Below are positions 1 to 11,400 of a DNA stretch of 64,000 nucleotides, piece by piece; position 1 is the first letter of the stretch, and each line of letters starts with the position of its first letter. The DNA comes from Sphagnum compactum. Taxonomy: Eukaryota > Bryophyta > Sphagnopsida > Sphagnales. The notes below the pieces were generated by a model, which saw only the letters and a list, made by a program, of their open reading frames with translations, made no database searches and was not told the DNA's origin. The DNA lies in assembly GCA_965153455.1 (NCBI GenBank), contig OZ234497.1, positions 16,051,872 to 16,115,871 on the forward strand. The letters are read 5' to 3'. The translations under genes were made by a program, and so were the position numbers.

Positions 1-1009
1 AACATAAAAAATTGCATCTTTTGTAAATCTGAAACTGGCATCATCATTTTCACCATGAACATTTGTCTTGACACTTGACAAATGAAACCCTAGATCAGTC
101 CAACATTATATTTGGTATACACAGTATCTCTTCTTATAACTGCATCTATATGTATTGGAACAATTCAGTTTGAACTAGGAATCAATCAAACACTCTTGAA
201 AATATCACATCGTTCCAAGAACACAGACAATTATCAAGGAAATGATCACACTTTCTTTTCTTATAACTGTTTTGTACTTGGTATCATAACCATTCAGCTG
301 AACTAGAAACCAAACAGCATGCAAAAACAATGTCAAAAGTAAAGTTGCACTAAGAAACTGCCTACTCAAATGCAAGTCAAAAAAATTTCCAGGAAAAAGA
401 GTGTTAGCTACAAGACCACATTATTTCAATTCTAATGATGATGCTCTAGACTACGATCTGCTTTCAGCACCAGATAATTTCTGAAACCCTTGGCGCACAT
501 TTTGCAATTGCTACAGGCAAACATAATGTAACTGCAATTGCTTGCATTTACTTGAATTGCTTGGCTTAAGCTGGCTATATCTTGTGACTAATCCATGTGT
601 GCATCATGTTCAAAGTAATCTGAGCATTGGATATCATCTCACTAGAAGATCATGACCTAGAACCTCCTCCACTAGCACCACCAATTTGGAGGAAGACATC
701 ATGAGGATGGTAGATGACACTGACACTGGGATCGGTATGCAATCATCCTAGATGATAACACAGGGTCATTGATACCGTTAAACAGAATCAGCTTCACCAG
801 CACTTTGATCCTATCTCTCCTGTGAGCACTGGCAAATCCACCCAAAAGTGACACACATGAAGTCCAAAGGGGCACTCCTTTCTGAAAATAGATTCGTGTG
901 GAGAAGACATTTGTCTAGAAACCAAGCAAAGAGAATGCCTGCAATTTTTGCAGAAAACTGGGAAACAAAGTGAAGATTTTCAACCAGAGATCTCCATGGT
1001 CTCATGGCG
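1..1009. other. No gene supported
   Basis: I see no coding signal. Short open frames on both strands lack family resemblance and have no splice or start context. The stretch lies just downstream of the SRF pseudogene on the minus strand and may hold its decayed 3' flank. A short frame near 811-1014 (minus) could be a scrambled piece of the same gene, but I could not align it with confidence. Confidence 0.5.
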
Positions 1010-4000
1010 ATCAATGCCTTGATTTATCTTGCCAAAGTCATCTCCAGACCTGTGTTTGCTCAAAGTTGCTTGTTGCATCAGCTGGACCAGGGCTTGCACT
1101 AATTCTGACACAGGAGGGCAAAATTCATGCATTTTTATGTGTTACACATTTATGAAGAGGGTCCTTCCTAAGACTTTTGACTGAGAGACAGAAACATATA
1201 CCTGGTGATCTGAACCAAGGGGGCAGAGATCTGCAATTCTGCAGTCAGAGAGGTGTGGCTTGAGCTCATCATCCAGTAGGATATTTTTGAGATTTGAAGT
1301 TATGGTGCACACCTGCGGGTAGGCATACTTCATGCAGATGCCTGTACATTGCCACCCAGGAATTATAGAACGTAAATCAAACAAATGTATTTTCTCCACT
1401 TCTGTTGATATGCAGTTTCATCTTACATGAGACAGGCATTTAACATTCCTCAAATTATTAATCACACCTCCCCAAGAAGGAAAAGCTGTAGCTTTTCCCA
1501 AGTTCAACAATTGTCAGAATACTCTTAGAGGATTGATGTCATATTTTCATTCCTTACATCCAACTAAATAAACTTGAGACATGGTATCTGTGAGGAGGCT
1601 CAGGACCTTCCTCACAATGCCAGACGTAGCCAATGCAGGGCAATGTATTTGCAAGCTGCTGTTCCAAAGGCCAACCATTTATTCACCAGCTCCATTCAAT
1701 AGCACAGATGTCACCCTAGCAATGGAGGCAAGCTCCAGAGTACAGGTCTATTGACAAGGCAAGAACCACAAATTCCCAGATCAACTCTCTTGATCATTGC
1801 AAATTTGTGAGTCAAATTTGCAATGATCAAGTGAGTATGATCATACTTGGTTGCAATGAAAGGGCACTTTACAGTATCTTCATTGCTGTGGTGCTCATAT
1901 ACTCATAAACCAGCAACCATTGCCCATGTTCCACACAATACCCCACCAACTCAGTAATGTTGGCATGCCAAAGACATGCAATGTTGCCCACAAGCCCTAA
2001 AAAGTTGTGTTCATTCTGGACTAGAGGTGCTGATGTGTCTAGCTTCTTCACTGCAAGAACCTGGAGGCAAATGGCAAGAATTCAACTGTCAGCTCTCCAC
2101 AACCAGATCCTTAAACCCAAAACAATGAAAAAGCATGCATATATCCAGGCGGGAAAATCCCTCGCTATCCAATTTTTTTCAATGTATCTGTTGCAGAGAA
2201 TTTCTGATATTCATTTCTAGAAATAGCACATGAATCCCAATGTGTATCCTTGCTGCACAGTAGAAGTAAAAGGCCAAACTGTTGAATGATAAACTTCTGC
2301 AGAGGAATGACAAGCACAATGAAGCACACCTCACAGGAATTAAGTCTGGCACCACAGTCGTTGCCAAACAATTTGCCAACTAGATCTCAGCATCTAGGCA
2401 TGGATTCAGTCCTCTTTGACTCCTTTGCTAACTAGAACCTGCACAAAATAACTAAGCTATGTGTCATTCTGTAAAATGTGTTGGTAGATAGTAATGGAGG
2501 AAGAGCCCACAACTCTGTTTGCCAGACTTATTATACTGTTTTGAAGCTTGGTAAAAAATTGCAAAGATATCTGGGATACACTTGCCCAACAGAGTGTGAT
2601 TGAGATTCCTAAATCAAGCCAGATATTTGTCCACAGTGAGAAATGAAGCTACTGCTTTCATACAGGCTCCTCTCTCACAACATAGCACTCACTTGTGAAC
2701 TAGTTCCATGAATCAATCAATACCTTCATAAGTACTAAAACTTCTCCGTAATCATGATTTATGTTAACCTGATTAATAAGGTTATTTCAGACCTTACAAG
2801 GAAACTAACGTATGTTGCCAGTGAACTGATTCCCTCCAAGGTTCCTGTTGTTTTAAGAAGAATTAGTGGAACATGCATTGATATCTCGAGCAAAATGTCC
2901 AACAGCAAAGGCATATCCAATCTGCAACCAAATTTCCTTTCGATGAGGAAATCCTCATGCATGAAGTTTGTATGACAGAGAGCACACAATATCAATGAGA
3001 CCAAGCAATTGGTGTGCTCACAGCTGTTGAACAAAAGGGGAGCAATTGATAGGGTATATTTCCTCTAAAGTTATTTTGGCTCACATCACTGCACATTAAC
3101 AAATAGGAATGCAATCAGCTGAATTTCAATGTAGAAAATGGCACCTTGTTTGTGATCTGGATCTGAAATGGCAGACAAAGACATCTGCAGCATTTTTTGC
3201 CACCTTCAATAGTAATAGTTGTTGTAGCTATTGGCCCTTGAGCTACCATTCATCAGAACCCAATGCAAATGACTAATCCAATATCTGCAACCTATGCAAG
3301 GAGTAGATTGCAAAAGTCTACAGAGCTCACATCATGTGATACCTCAAAGTTGACTTGCAGAATTTTAGTATTAAGATTCTTCACATTGTGAGCAAAATTG
3401 AAGCACAAAGTACAGTATAAGACCTCAAGAAATTGAGCATCTGACATTGGACAAATTGACAGACAACACAGTTTGGCAGGATGAACTTACAAGACCAAAA
3501 AGCTCATATAATTGATCCAAGTCTATATATCCCAGATTTCCATTCAGACCCAAATTGTGCAAATTACTGCACCACATCCCCATTGCAGAGGCCCACACCA
3601 TATTGCATTTAGAAAAGAAATAAGCCTGGACCTCTGTATGTCTAACAAAGAACTGCAATGCATTGATTCTCTTTCAGTTTGTTGTATTGCAGACAGAGGA
3701 CCAAGTGATGCAGCAGAAACTCAACAGCACTAAGACTTCGTGTCTAGAATAGAAGGTTTCATAAAGAAGCTTTCCTTTTTTGGTCCAAAGGGATGATTGA
3801 TGATAAATCAATCTTCTAGCAAATTGACCAAATGGAATGAAGACAATGGTTAAGAAGTTTTAGAAGAATGAATGCTAAAGCACAGCTACTGCTTTTAAGG
3901 AAATGCGAGATGGATTTCACATATGGCTCTGTGATGTTGGGTCCAGAGCAGATGGTCCTGAGGGAATTCTGTGTACAAGGATCACCTCTATTTCCATTCT

Positions 4001-4150
4001 TGTTGGTCAGTTGTGAAGGGGATACCAAAGCTACAAATAGATTTGTCAGAGCACTTACTGCCATGGCAAAAGATAGAAGAAACAAGGTATATCAGAGATT
4101 TGTCCCTAAATTTGGACACTTTCTGTGGCCAACAACCCAGGTTCCACTTC
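1010..4150 (-). pseudogene. STRUBBELIG-RECEPTOR-FAMILY (SRF) LRR receptor kinase pseudogene
   Basis: Pieces of an SRF kinase occur in the correct order on the minus strand. (1) Near 4085-3880: an N-terminal LRR-cap piece with SPSQLTNKNGNRGDPC followed by CSGPNITE. (2) Near 3570-3510: an LRR piece reading LGLNGNLGY. (3) Near 2860-2820: LGGNQFTGNI. (4) 2047-1869: a kinase piece starting right after a CAG acceptor, VLAVKKLDTSA, then HANITELVGYC and LLVYEYM. (5) Near 1350-1150: HEVCLPAGVHHNFKS in one frame and NILLDDELKPHLSDC in the next. (6) Near 1127-1020: PPVSELVQALVQLMQQ. The spacing fits an exon-intron gene rather than a retrocopy. It is broken: the kinase piece runs into a stop at 1869, a frameshift separates HHNFKS from NILLDDEL, the HRN-type catalytic triplet reads HHN, and about 90 codons (subdomains VIII to X) are missing between pieces 5 and 6. 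The glycine-loop exon was not found. In living plants SRF proteins are plasma-membrane receptors of tissue morphogenesis with atypical kinases. The identity is from memory of the family; loss of function is inferred from the lesions. Confidence 0.82.
1784..1836. repeat. Near-perfect inverted repeat (hairpin)
   Basis: Arms 1789-1807 and 1813-1831 are exact reverse complements (19 bp) around a 5-nt spacer, and pairing extends outward about five more bases with one mismatch. It lies in the SRF pseudogene just 3' (minus sense) of the kinase piece that ends at a stop. It could be a foldback insertion or a local template-switch scar. Confidence 0.85.
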
Positions 4151-4779
4151 CAATCCAGCTCTCTAAAATTAAACAAGGCTGTAACAATTTCCTCTTGAAG
4201 ACATGAAATTTTGACCATTTTCAACAGGTAGATGACAATGATTAATCAAATGACTGGAGCAAATTGCTAAGGCCCGTATAAAGTCAAGAGAACTTCACAT
4301 ATGAACTCAAACTGCAGACAGACATTTAGTACAAGTTTAGGTGATGTCTACTGATAGTAGGAGGTTTCAAGATCTGAATGATTTCAACTCACGAGGTATC
4401 CAACTTGCTACTCTCAGTTCCACCAGGAAATTTGAAGAGCAAGTTGCAGCAATTCAAGGTTCAAATACCATACAACAGGTGGAGCACATTTTGTGTGAAA
4501 TGTAGTAGATTGTGTCTCACTTGAACACAAAACGAATTCTTTATCAGGTCCTTATTGTAGTGGAGATTGCAACAATGATGTAGGAAGATACACATCCACC
4601 CTTAAAAATAGACTAAATCTGGTTGTTTTAACACTGCACTCTTGCTTGCTCCAGAACAACCATTGGTGTAAGTACAATCCATGAAATTTGTGCTAAAACC
4701 AATGTTGCTTACCAAGATACAATCCATAAATGACTCTAAACTGCCTAATTTTACAGAATCCTGATGTACCACAAATTAG
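4151..4779. other. Spacer between SRF pseudogene and gypsy relic
   Basis: No coding signal recognised. In the minus frame following the reverse-transcriptase start, similarity to the polymerase stops near 4780. This stretch therefore lies beyond the truncated end of the gypsy relic and upstream of the SRF N-terminal piece. It could hold the lost promoter or first exon of the SRF copy. Confidence 0.4.
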
Positions 4780-6610
4780 CATGAGCGGACAGATGAGGAG
4801 ATTAGCTTTTGCAACACTAAAATGTAGATGCAAAGTTTCCCATTCTTCTTCTCAGGTACCACCACAATAGGTGACAGCCAAGTAGCTTCCTCCACCAGTT
4901 GTATGAACCCAACAGCCAATAGTTTATCAATATCCTACTTCACTATTGTTACACATTAGGATTCATTCAATACTTGGCTTGATGAGCCAGTGGTAGATCG
5001 ACGTATCGAACTCAATCTTATGTTGAACTAACGCTGGTGGGATTCCTTTAAATCTTTATATGTCCAGGCAAAGATATGTTTGAACTCCTTCAGCAAGCAG
5101 TACCTCCAAAGCACCTATTTGCTCTAGACTCAAGTGAGCATTGACCTTGACGCATTGGGGCTGCTCCTTTGTTCCCAGATTCAGCCACATTTGTTGTTGT
5201 TCCTTTGTCAAAATCTAACCAGCCACTTGTAAACTCTATACCTCAATGGTGTGTATAGGTTTCTCATCGACATGTATGTCACTAGTTGTACATGGTGATA
5301 ATAGGTTGCTGGATACCACAACTCCAACATCTGCCTGTTTGAGAGTACTTCTTCCTTGGTCAATTGATAGTTCAATAGCTTGCTCCTCCTCATGATCTTG
5401 TGCAGCACCTGTTAACAAAGAAATAGACTCCTCAGGTAGTATCATGGTACCAATAGATTTAACAACTCTAGTTCCACTCCGAACATGACATCCTTGTCCT
5501 CATCCATGATTGACATACCAACGCTCGTGGTCTTTTGTGTCATTGTCTAGCCGCTTCATCATAGCAATTGCCATGACATTACCATTTCCTTGGATTATCA
5601 CCAAGAATTTTTCCCCAATCGTGAGAAACCGTGGCATCTCGTAACCAAGGACACCACCAATAGCATGGAGTAGTTGGAGTCCATTACACTATTTTGTAGT
5701 ACAATAAATATCGCTACATGTGATATTCCATGCACTAAAATCTTCATGTTTGGTATCAACCCCACCAATTTGGTAGTGGTCTAATCCACCATTGATAGAT
5801 TATATGGAGATAGTTTGGATATAAGCAATCCCAACTTGGTCCGTAATTATTTTGTAATGTTGTTTACTCCAAAACCACCATCCAAGAATACATCATTGAT
5901 GGTATTCTTATCAATTTGCACCTCTATGACAACCATATGGTTATCAATTGTTCAAGTAGCAATACATGTTTTAGTAACAATACTAGTTATTTCAACAACA
6001 TTGCTTTCTTGAGTAGATTTATTCACCATAGAGAATTTCATTAGTTTCAACTTCTACCACATATTTTTTCAAATCAAATGTTATTTTTAGCAACTCTCCC
6101 AAATTAGGTATACTTGGTCTGCAAAATATGTCAACTGATATCCTCAAAGATTTCTTCCATGGATTTTAACCAACTTGAAGAAACAAGTGGTACATTAGCT
6201 ACTAGAGGTGATTCAACTAAACTTGCAAGTATCGAGTAATCTTGCCCAATTGATACTTCAATTGCCTACGTTTGTAAAATTCTTGGTGGAATCTCAACTT
6301 TGCATGTGTTGGATTGTTTCCATAAACATGTTATTGGACTTCTTTTCTATAGTCCAATCTACATTCACTTTTGTTTTTGAATAACTTGCAATCTTTGAAC
6401 ACTTGTGTTTTTCATCTTTCTTGTTACAGATCAACACTACAACCATGTTGATTGAAGCAATAGGTGAACTTTCTTGTCAATCATTAATTGAACTTCCGAC
6501 TATTTTACACTCTTGCCCTTAAACAAGTTCTACATTTCCCCAAACCATGGACATTCTACCATCCTATGACCAACTATGCCACAAATATGACATGGGTGCT
6601 TCATGCGTTT
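4780..6610 (-). mobile_element. Degenerate Ty3/gypsy retrotransposon fragment (gag-protease-RT start)
   Basis: Read on the minus strand, the order is that of a gypsy polyprotein. Near 6600-6545 is a complete CCHC zinc knuckle, CHICGIVGHRMVEC, with a stop soon after. Near 5780-5600 are protease-region remnants, including SYSMLL-like and IIQGNGNVMAIA strings. Near 5060-4990 is GIPPALVQHKIEFDTSI, the linker before the polymerase. Near 4945-4830 is the start of reverse transcriptase: DIDKLLAVGFIQ followed by EEATWLSPIVVVP and KKNGKL. Stops and frame changes occur throughout, and the palm domain with the catalytic YVDD box, RNase H, integrase and clear LTRs are not visible. The piece is therefore an old truncated copy with no coding capacity. 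Confidence 0.85.
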
Positions 6611-6667
6611 AGGGGGTTTACTCGATTTAACAATTACCTGAAAAAATGTTATGTCATATCTTCTTAC

Positions 6668-6908
6668 TAAAGAGTTCCACCTACGATTTTTTTAAGATTT
6701 TTAAAAGTTATGTTGAACTTTGGAGCATAGAATTATAGCCATATGGTGAATTTTATTTAATAGTATAACTATAACAAGTAGACTCAATAAATTCAATTAA
6801 AAAATCATGTAAATTGATAAAAATGAAATTGTTATGGATTTCTTGGGCCTACGCAAAAATATTTTTACCTACAAAAGATTTTGTAATCATCAATTTATAA
6901 CAAATAAC
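6668..6908 (+). repeat. Direct repeat, copy 1
   Basis: This ~240-bp AT-rich segment resembles 8176-8452 in the same orientation. Shared landmarks, in order: a GTTCACC/GTTCCACC start, TTGAACTTYGGRGCATAGAATT, a TCAATAAATTC block, and a final ATCAATTTAT. It lies just beyond the zinc-knuckle end of the gypsy relic, so it may belong to that element's flank. Confidence 0.65.
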
Positions 6909-8175
6909 AGTAAAAAATTTATCAATTATTAACCATTGGTATGTACTTAAATGACCTAATATTTAATTTTGATAATATTTTAATAGTCAATAAAAAAATC
7001 TAGAACTCTTTTGGTTTTTATGTGCAATAAAACTATGTTTGTGAGATCTTAAGTCTTACTCCTTACTATGAAGATACCTTGCTACCTCCTTGTTTGTCAT
7101 TTGGGTTAACACATGTGTAGCATTTTTAATTACAGGTGATACCCAAGTTGATAAAGGTAAACTTCCCATGTAAGCATTTTATAGAAAGTTGTAATCCCAA
7201 ATACATGTGGCACTATGGTCAAGTGTTATTGATCTCGTAGACCCTATCACATGCATACTTGTTAGCTCAATAGGTCCTATTTCACTCAACACACATGCAT
7301 ACTTGTTAGCTCAATAGGTCCTATTCCACTCAACACATGTATTGAAAGAATATCGGCATAAGTAAATGGTGTTGTAGGTGGGATATGCAAAGGTTTTGAC
7401 TTGCTAACACACCTCTTTCAACACTTCCATGATGAATTATTAGACTCTTGGATCTAGGTTAGGTGTTTGTCCACCCTCACCTCCACCAACTATAATGACA
7501 TAAGTACATTATTGTATGTAAGTACCATCAATTGGGGGTAACCACATGTAAAATTTCCCCCTATTACACATCCATATATAAGCACGTCACCAAGTTTTCT
7601 TACTTAATTCCTTTAAATATTCCAAACAACATATTCAAGTATGGTATGTCAAACAAATTTTGCTTATGTAAGAATAATACCAACATAAAGAGTACATAGC
7701 CTTGACAACACAAGTATCTCATAATTCATCAGCACAAGCGGGTGAATTGCATGAATGACATCATCGTAATTACATTCCCTTTGTATTTTTTTAAGCCCTA
7801 GGATGATTAAATAGTAATAATCCATTAATCCCAAGAGAATTTTTTCCAATTATGAAAAGTTTCAATTAGAAAATATTATTTTGGACATGTGTGCACAATT
7901 CAAAATAAAATGACCAAACAATATAGACATTTTAATGAAGAAAACAATTTTGACCACTAAAAATTCCATAATTAAAGTATTACAAAATATTTTTCAAAAA
8001 GGATTTCATTTTTATATTCCTCGTCATATTTTTACAAGAGATATTAATGTTGAATCCTTATTAAAAATGTCACAACAATATTCACATTAAAAAAGTTCAT
8101 ATACAAACTCATAATTACGATAACATTTCATGTGTTACTATTTTAAAAATCCACCTGGACATGAGTGTTTTCATG
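6909..8175. other. AT-rich spacer between direct repeats
   Basis: No gene supported. It holds a 44-bp exact-type direct duplication at about 7248-7335 (shared core TTGTTAGCTCAATAGGTCCT). The rest is AT-rich with only short chance open frames. Confidence 0.5.
7248..7335 (+). repeat. 44-bp tandem duplication
   Basis: Two adjacent copies of a 44-bp unit that begins CACATGCATACTTG and ends near CACTCAACA. They differ by about one base, so the duplication is recent compared with the decayed sequence around it. Confidence 0.85.
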
Positions 8176-8452
8176 TTAAGGAGGTTCACCCAATAATTCT
8201 TTTAAAATTTTTTTAAAGGACTTTTCATAATCTTATTGAACTTCGGGGCATAGAATTGAAGTCATATGATGATTTTTTAAAAATGGTATAATTGTAATAA
8301 AAAATGTTGAATCAATAAATTCCAACCAAAAAACTTAATCATGTACATTGTGAAAAGTGGAATTTAAGAATGAACTTTTTTTTTTATTGTGACAAAAGTC
8401 CTTTTCTTTACAAAGGATTCCATAGCTATCAATTTATGGGTAAAAACATGGT
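8176..8452 (+). repeat. Direct repeat, copy 2
   Basis: Diverged second copy of the segment at 6668-6908, about 1.5 kb away in the same orientation. Small indels and many substitutions separate the copies. This suits old LTR-like or segmentally duplicated sequence more than a recent event. Confidence 0.65.
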
Positions 8453-11400
8453 TAGATGGCTCACTTTGGACATTTTGAAAATTACACATCTTACATTAGT
8501 TAAAATTCGTGCAATTATAATTATTATTAACTTATGAATCCTATAATTATCCCTTATGCTTTTAGTCAGATATATTGGTATGCCACCTTATATATAGTTT
8601 TTAAACATGTGATTGGTCAAAACATTCATGTGAAAGCTTGGAGATTTCAATCCGAAATGTGAAAAAATGATAAAAGTAATGTCATTTTTAATTTATAAAA
8701 TGAGAATTTATTGTATTGGGAAAGTTTCAACACATTTTACTCTTAAATTTTTCATTTGATGGTGTTTTATTTTATAATTTTTATTTCGACATTACTATGA
8801 CATACTTTTTGAATCCGCATGTTTCATTTTCCTTGTGTGACAAATACAATGAGGTGTTTTGTTCCACCTTTTCTATGTGTTTTTTCATTATTATTATGCC
8901 ATAAATGACTTGTGTTAAACAATTATTCCTTTTTGGCACCTTATGTGCAAAACAAAAAATATAGGACCTATGTTTCATGCTGTGACAAACAAACTACATG
9001 ATCAACATGTTGGTTATTGTTTAGTTTATAAAACTTTCATACATGCCAATTACTAGTTGTTAAGTTTCCATGTAATGCCTTGCTTCCTTGAATTCCATAG
9101 GTGCTTGTCAAGAATAACAAAATTCTCACATTAATAGCTTCAGTTTCATCATGTTTTCCACCTTCATTTTCATGCACTAGTTGTAAATGTTCAATATTGT
9201 GATTGATAGCATAGCCTACAAAGACTAGTTGGCAAGTTTAATTCATTAACATCAAAATCATGAAAATCAACTAAAGGATTTGAAGAACTTGAATGAAGGT
9301 TCTACTTCTATCTCTTTCAAGAAGTTTTGCATCATGAAAGGATTTGGCACCCAACAAATGACAAATGAAATGCACTTAACATGCACGTTCAAGTAGATAT
9401 CACACTTTGGTGAGATGTGACACTTGATTGAAAATGAAAGCAACAAAATTTTGGGTTCTAAGTTGAAAGAACAAGGATAGAGACAAAAATTCAATTCTTG
9501 GTGAAAGATAATTTTAAACAAGTTCACCACCATCCTTGACACTTCACATAGAATTATAAAGTTAATGAATTGTTGCCAATATTATGGAAGGTGAGAGTCA
9601 ACTATGATTAAAACTTGACGAAGTTTTAGATCTTTAAACCCTAAATTGAACAAATAGTAAGAGGTGGCATATCAATTGTTGTGTGAATTTAAAATGTTTG
9701 AAATCCAAAGAGATAAAATATCAAACATGTAATAAGAGTTCACATCGGTGTGAAACATTTAAAATCAAGAAATGAGACCAATTGAAACTGCCAACAAAGC
9801 TTTGAGTAGCTTGAAAAAACAACAAATATCGTAAAATAATAATAATAATAATAGACTTGTAAAGCAAAAAGAAATCACTAAAGACATGTGAACCATGTGC
9901 ATAGTTGAAGGTAGGGTTTTCATTTAGGGTTATAGGTCTTTATGTATCTTGCACCACTTGTCTTTCCTTTGAGACAGATGAATGTCGAAGGTTGGAAAGG
10001 GAAGGTAGCATCACACAGTTTGTTTGTCTTTCGTTTGGATGCAAGATTAGATATGGAAGTCGACTATCACACCATTGTAGTGGCACATCAATCCATTAAC
10101 ATACTAGTAACACATCAAAGCCATACTTAGCTATAGATTGTGCAAGTGACAATGAATTTTGAAAAAGTGAAAAACTAGGGTATGAGGCATAATCAAAGTT
10201 TTCTCAATTTCCCCTTCAACTCTTTTGTACATATATATATCCAATTGAAGATCCAATGGGGGGTTTGGTGCAAGATCATATACCCATCCCATATTGGTAG
10301 AAACTAGAAACAATCAAAATAATCCTTGTACCTTAAACTAAGAACTAAACTTGTTTAGTATCATTGCTTGCTTTATATGAAAAAATGGAATGTATTTTAT
10401 TGTGAGAAAGTAAGGTCACTTAAAAGGAACGCTTGACACATGTGCGTTAGCTTTTTAATGATATTATTTACCTACATGAAGACACCTAACATGGTGATTC
10501 CAACTTCAAAATGTGCACTACAATGAAAATGCCTTAAGAAAAGGGTTGCCAGAAGGATGTCTTTAAAGAGGGTCTCTTTAATTTAATTGGTGTCTTATTA
10601 AGAGCAGTTGATGTTTTTTGAACTTGCCCCTTTTTTTAAACTTACAGTTATTATTTAGGTATGGGGCTTTGCCTATTCCTATCACACCCAACATCCTTCT
10701 CAAGGCCCCCATCATGTTTCCTGGTACCCCTTGTTGCCAAGGAAAAAAACAACAGCTTTTGTTTTCCCTTTTGCCGTGTCCCTTGGCATTTTTCTCAACA
10801 CCATCATTGTCCCATAGTGTCCTTCATGGCGCCCTCATCATACTTCAGTGTCCCTCAACATGCTTCCCAAAGCCCTTAGCATACCCCAAAGTCCTTCCCA
10901 CTACCCTTTATCATTTCCCAATATCCCAGAAACATGATGTTTTGGTTTCAGTCTCCATTAGTGAACAAAGGGATTTACAACTGCTCAGTAATAACCCTAA
11001 AACACACATTTGGAGTGCATTATTATGGCATGCTCACCTGGCACCATTAACTTACATGCACTACTTCTTCTTCTACCTTAGCTTCTTTTATTCCTTTGAA
11101 AGTTCAAACCTCTTCTTCAAAGTTCATATTCATGGGGGGTGGAAGTATAGATTCCCTTATGTTGGATGAAGATTGTGAGTCTCTTGAAAGTTTGCAGTAA
11201 ATAAAGTTATAGGGTTTATTCAAGTGGCTGGAACTTGGGACAATGGGATCTCAGTTTCACCAAAATGGGTAGTTTGAAACTGATGAAATTTTACCCTTTC
11301 TAGACTTGAATCTCTAAGAAAAGAGCTTTTTAAAAAAAAAATTTAATGCCACTTGCAATAGGGTAGAGAGGCCATTGATAGTACACTTAAGGTAGGGTTT

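Noticed and set aside
10618-11169. 183-codon open frame
   Set aside because: Begins at TTG, not ATG. It is driven by T/C-rich composition with loosely repeated CCC/CATCAT words and shows no known domain.
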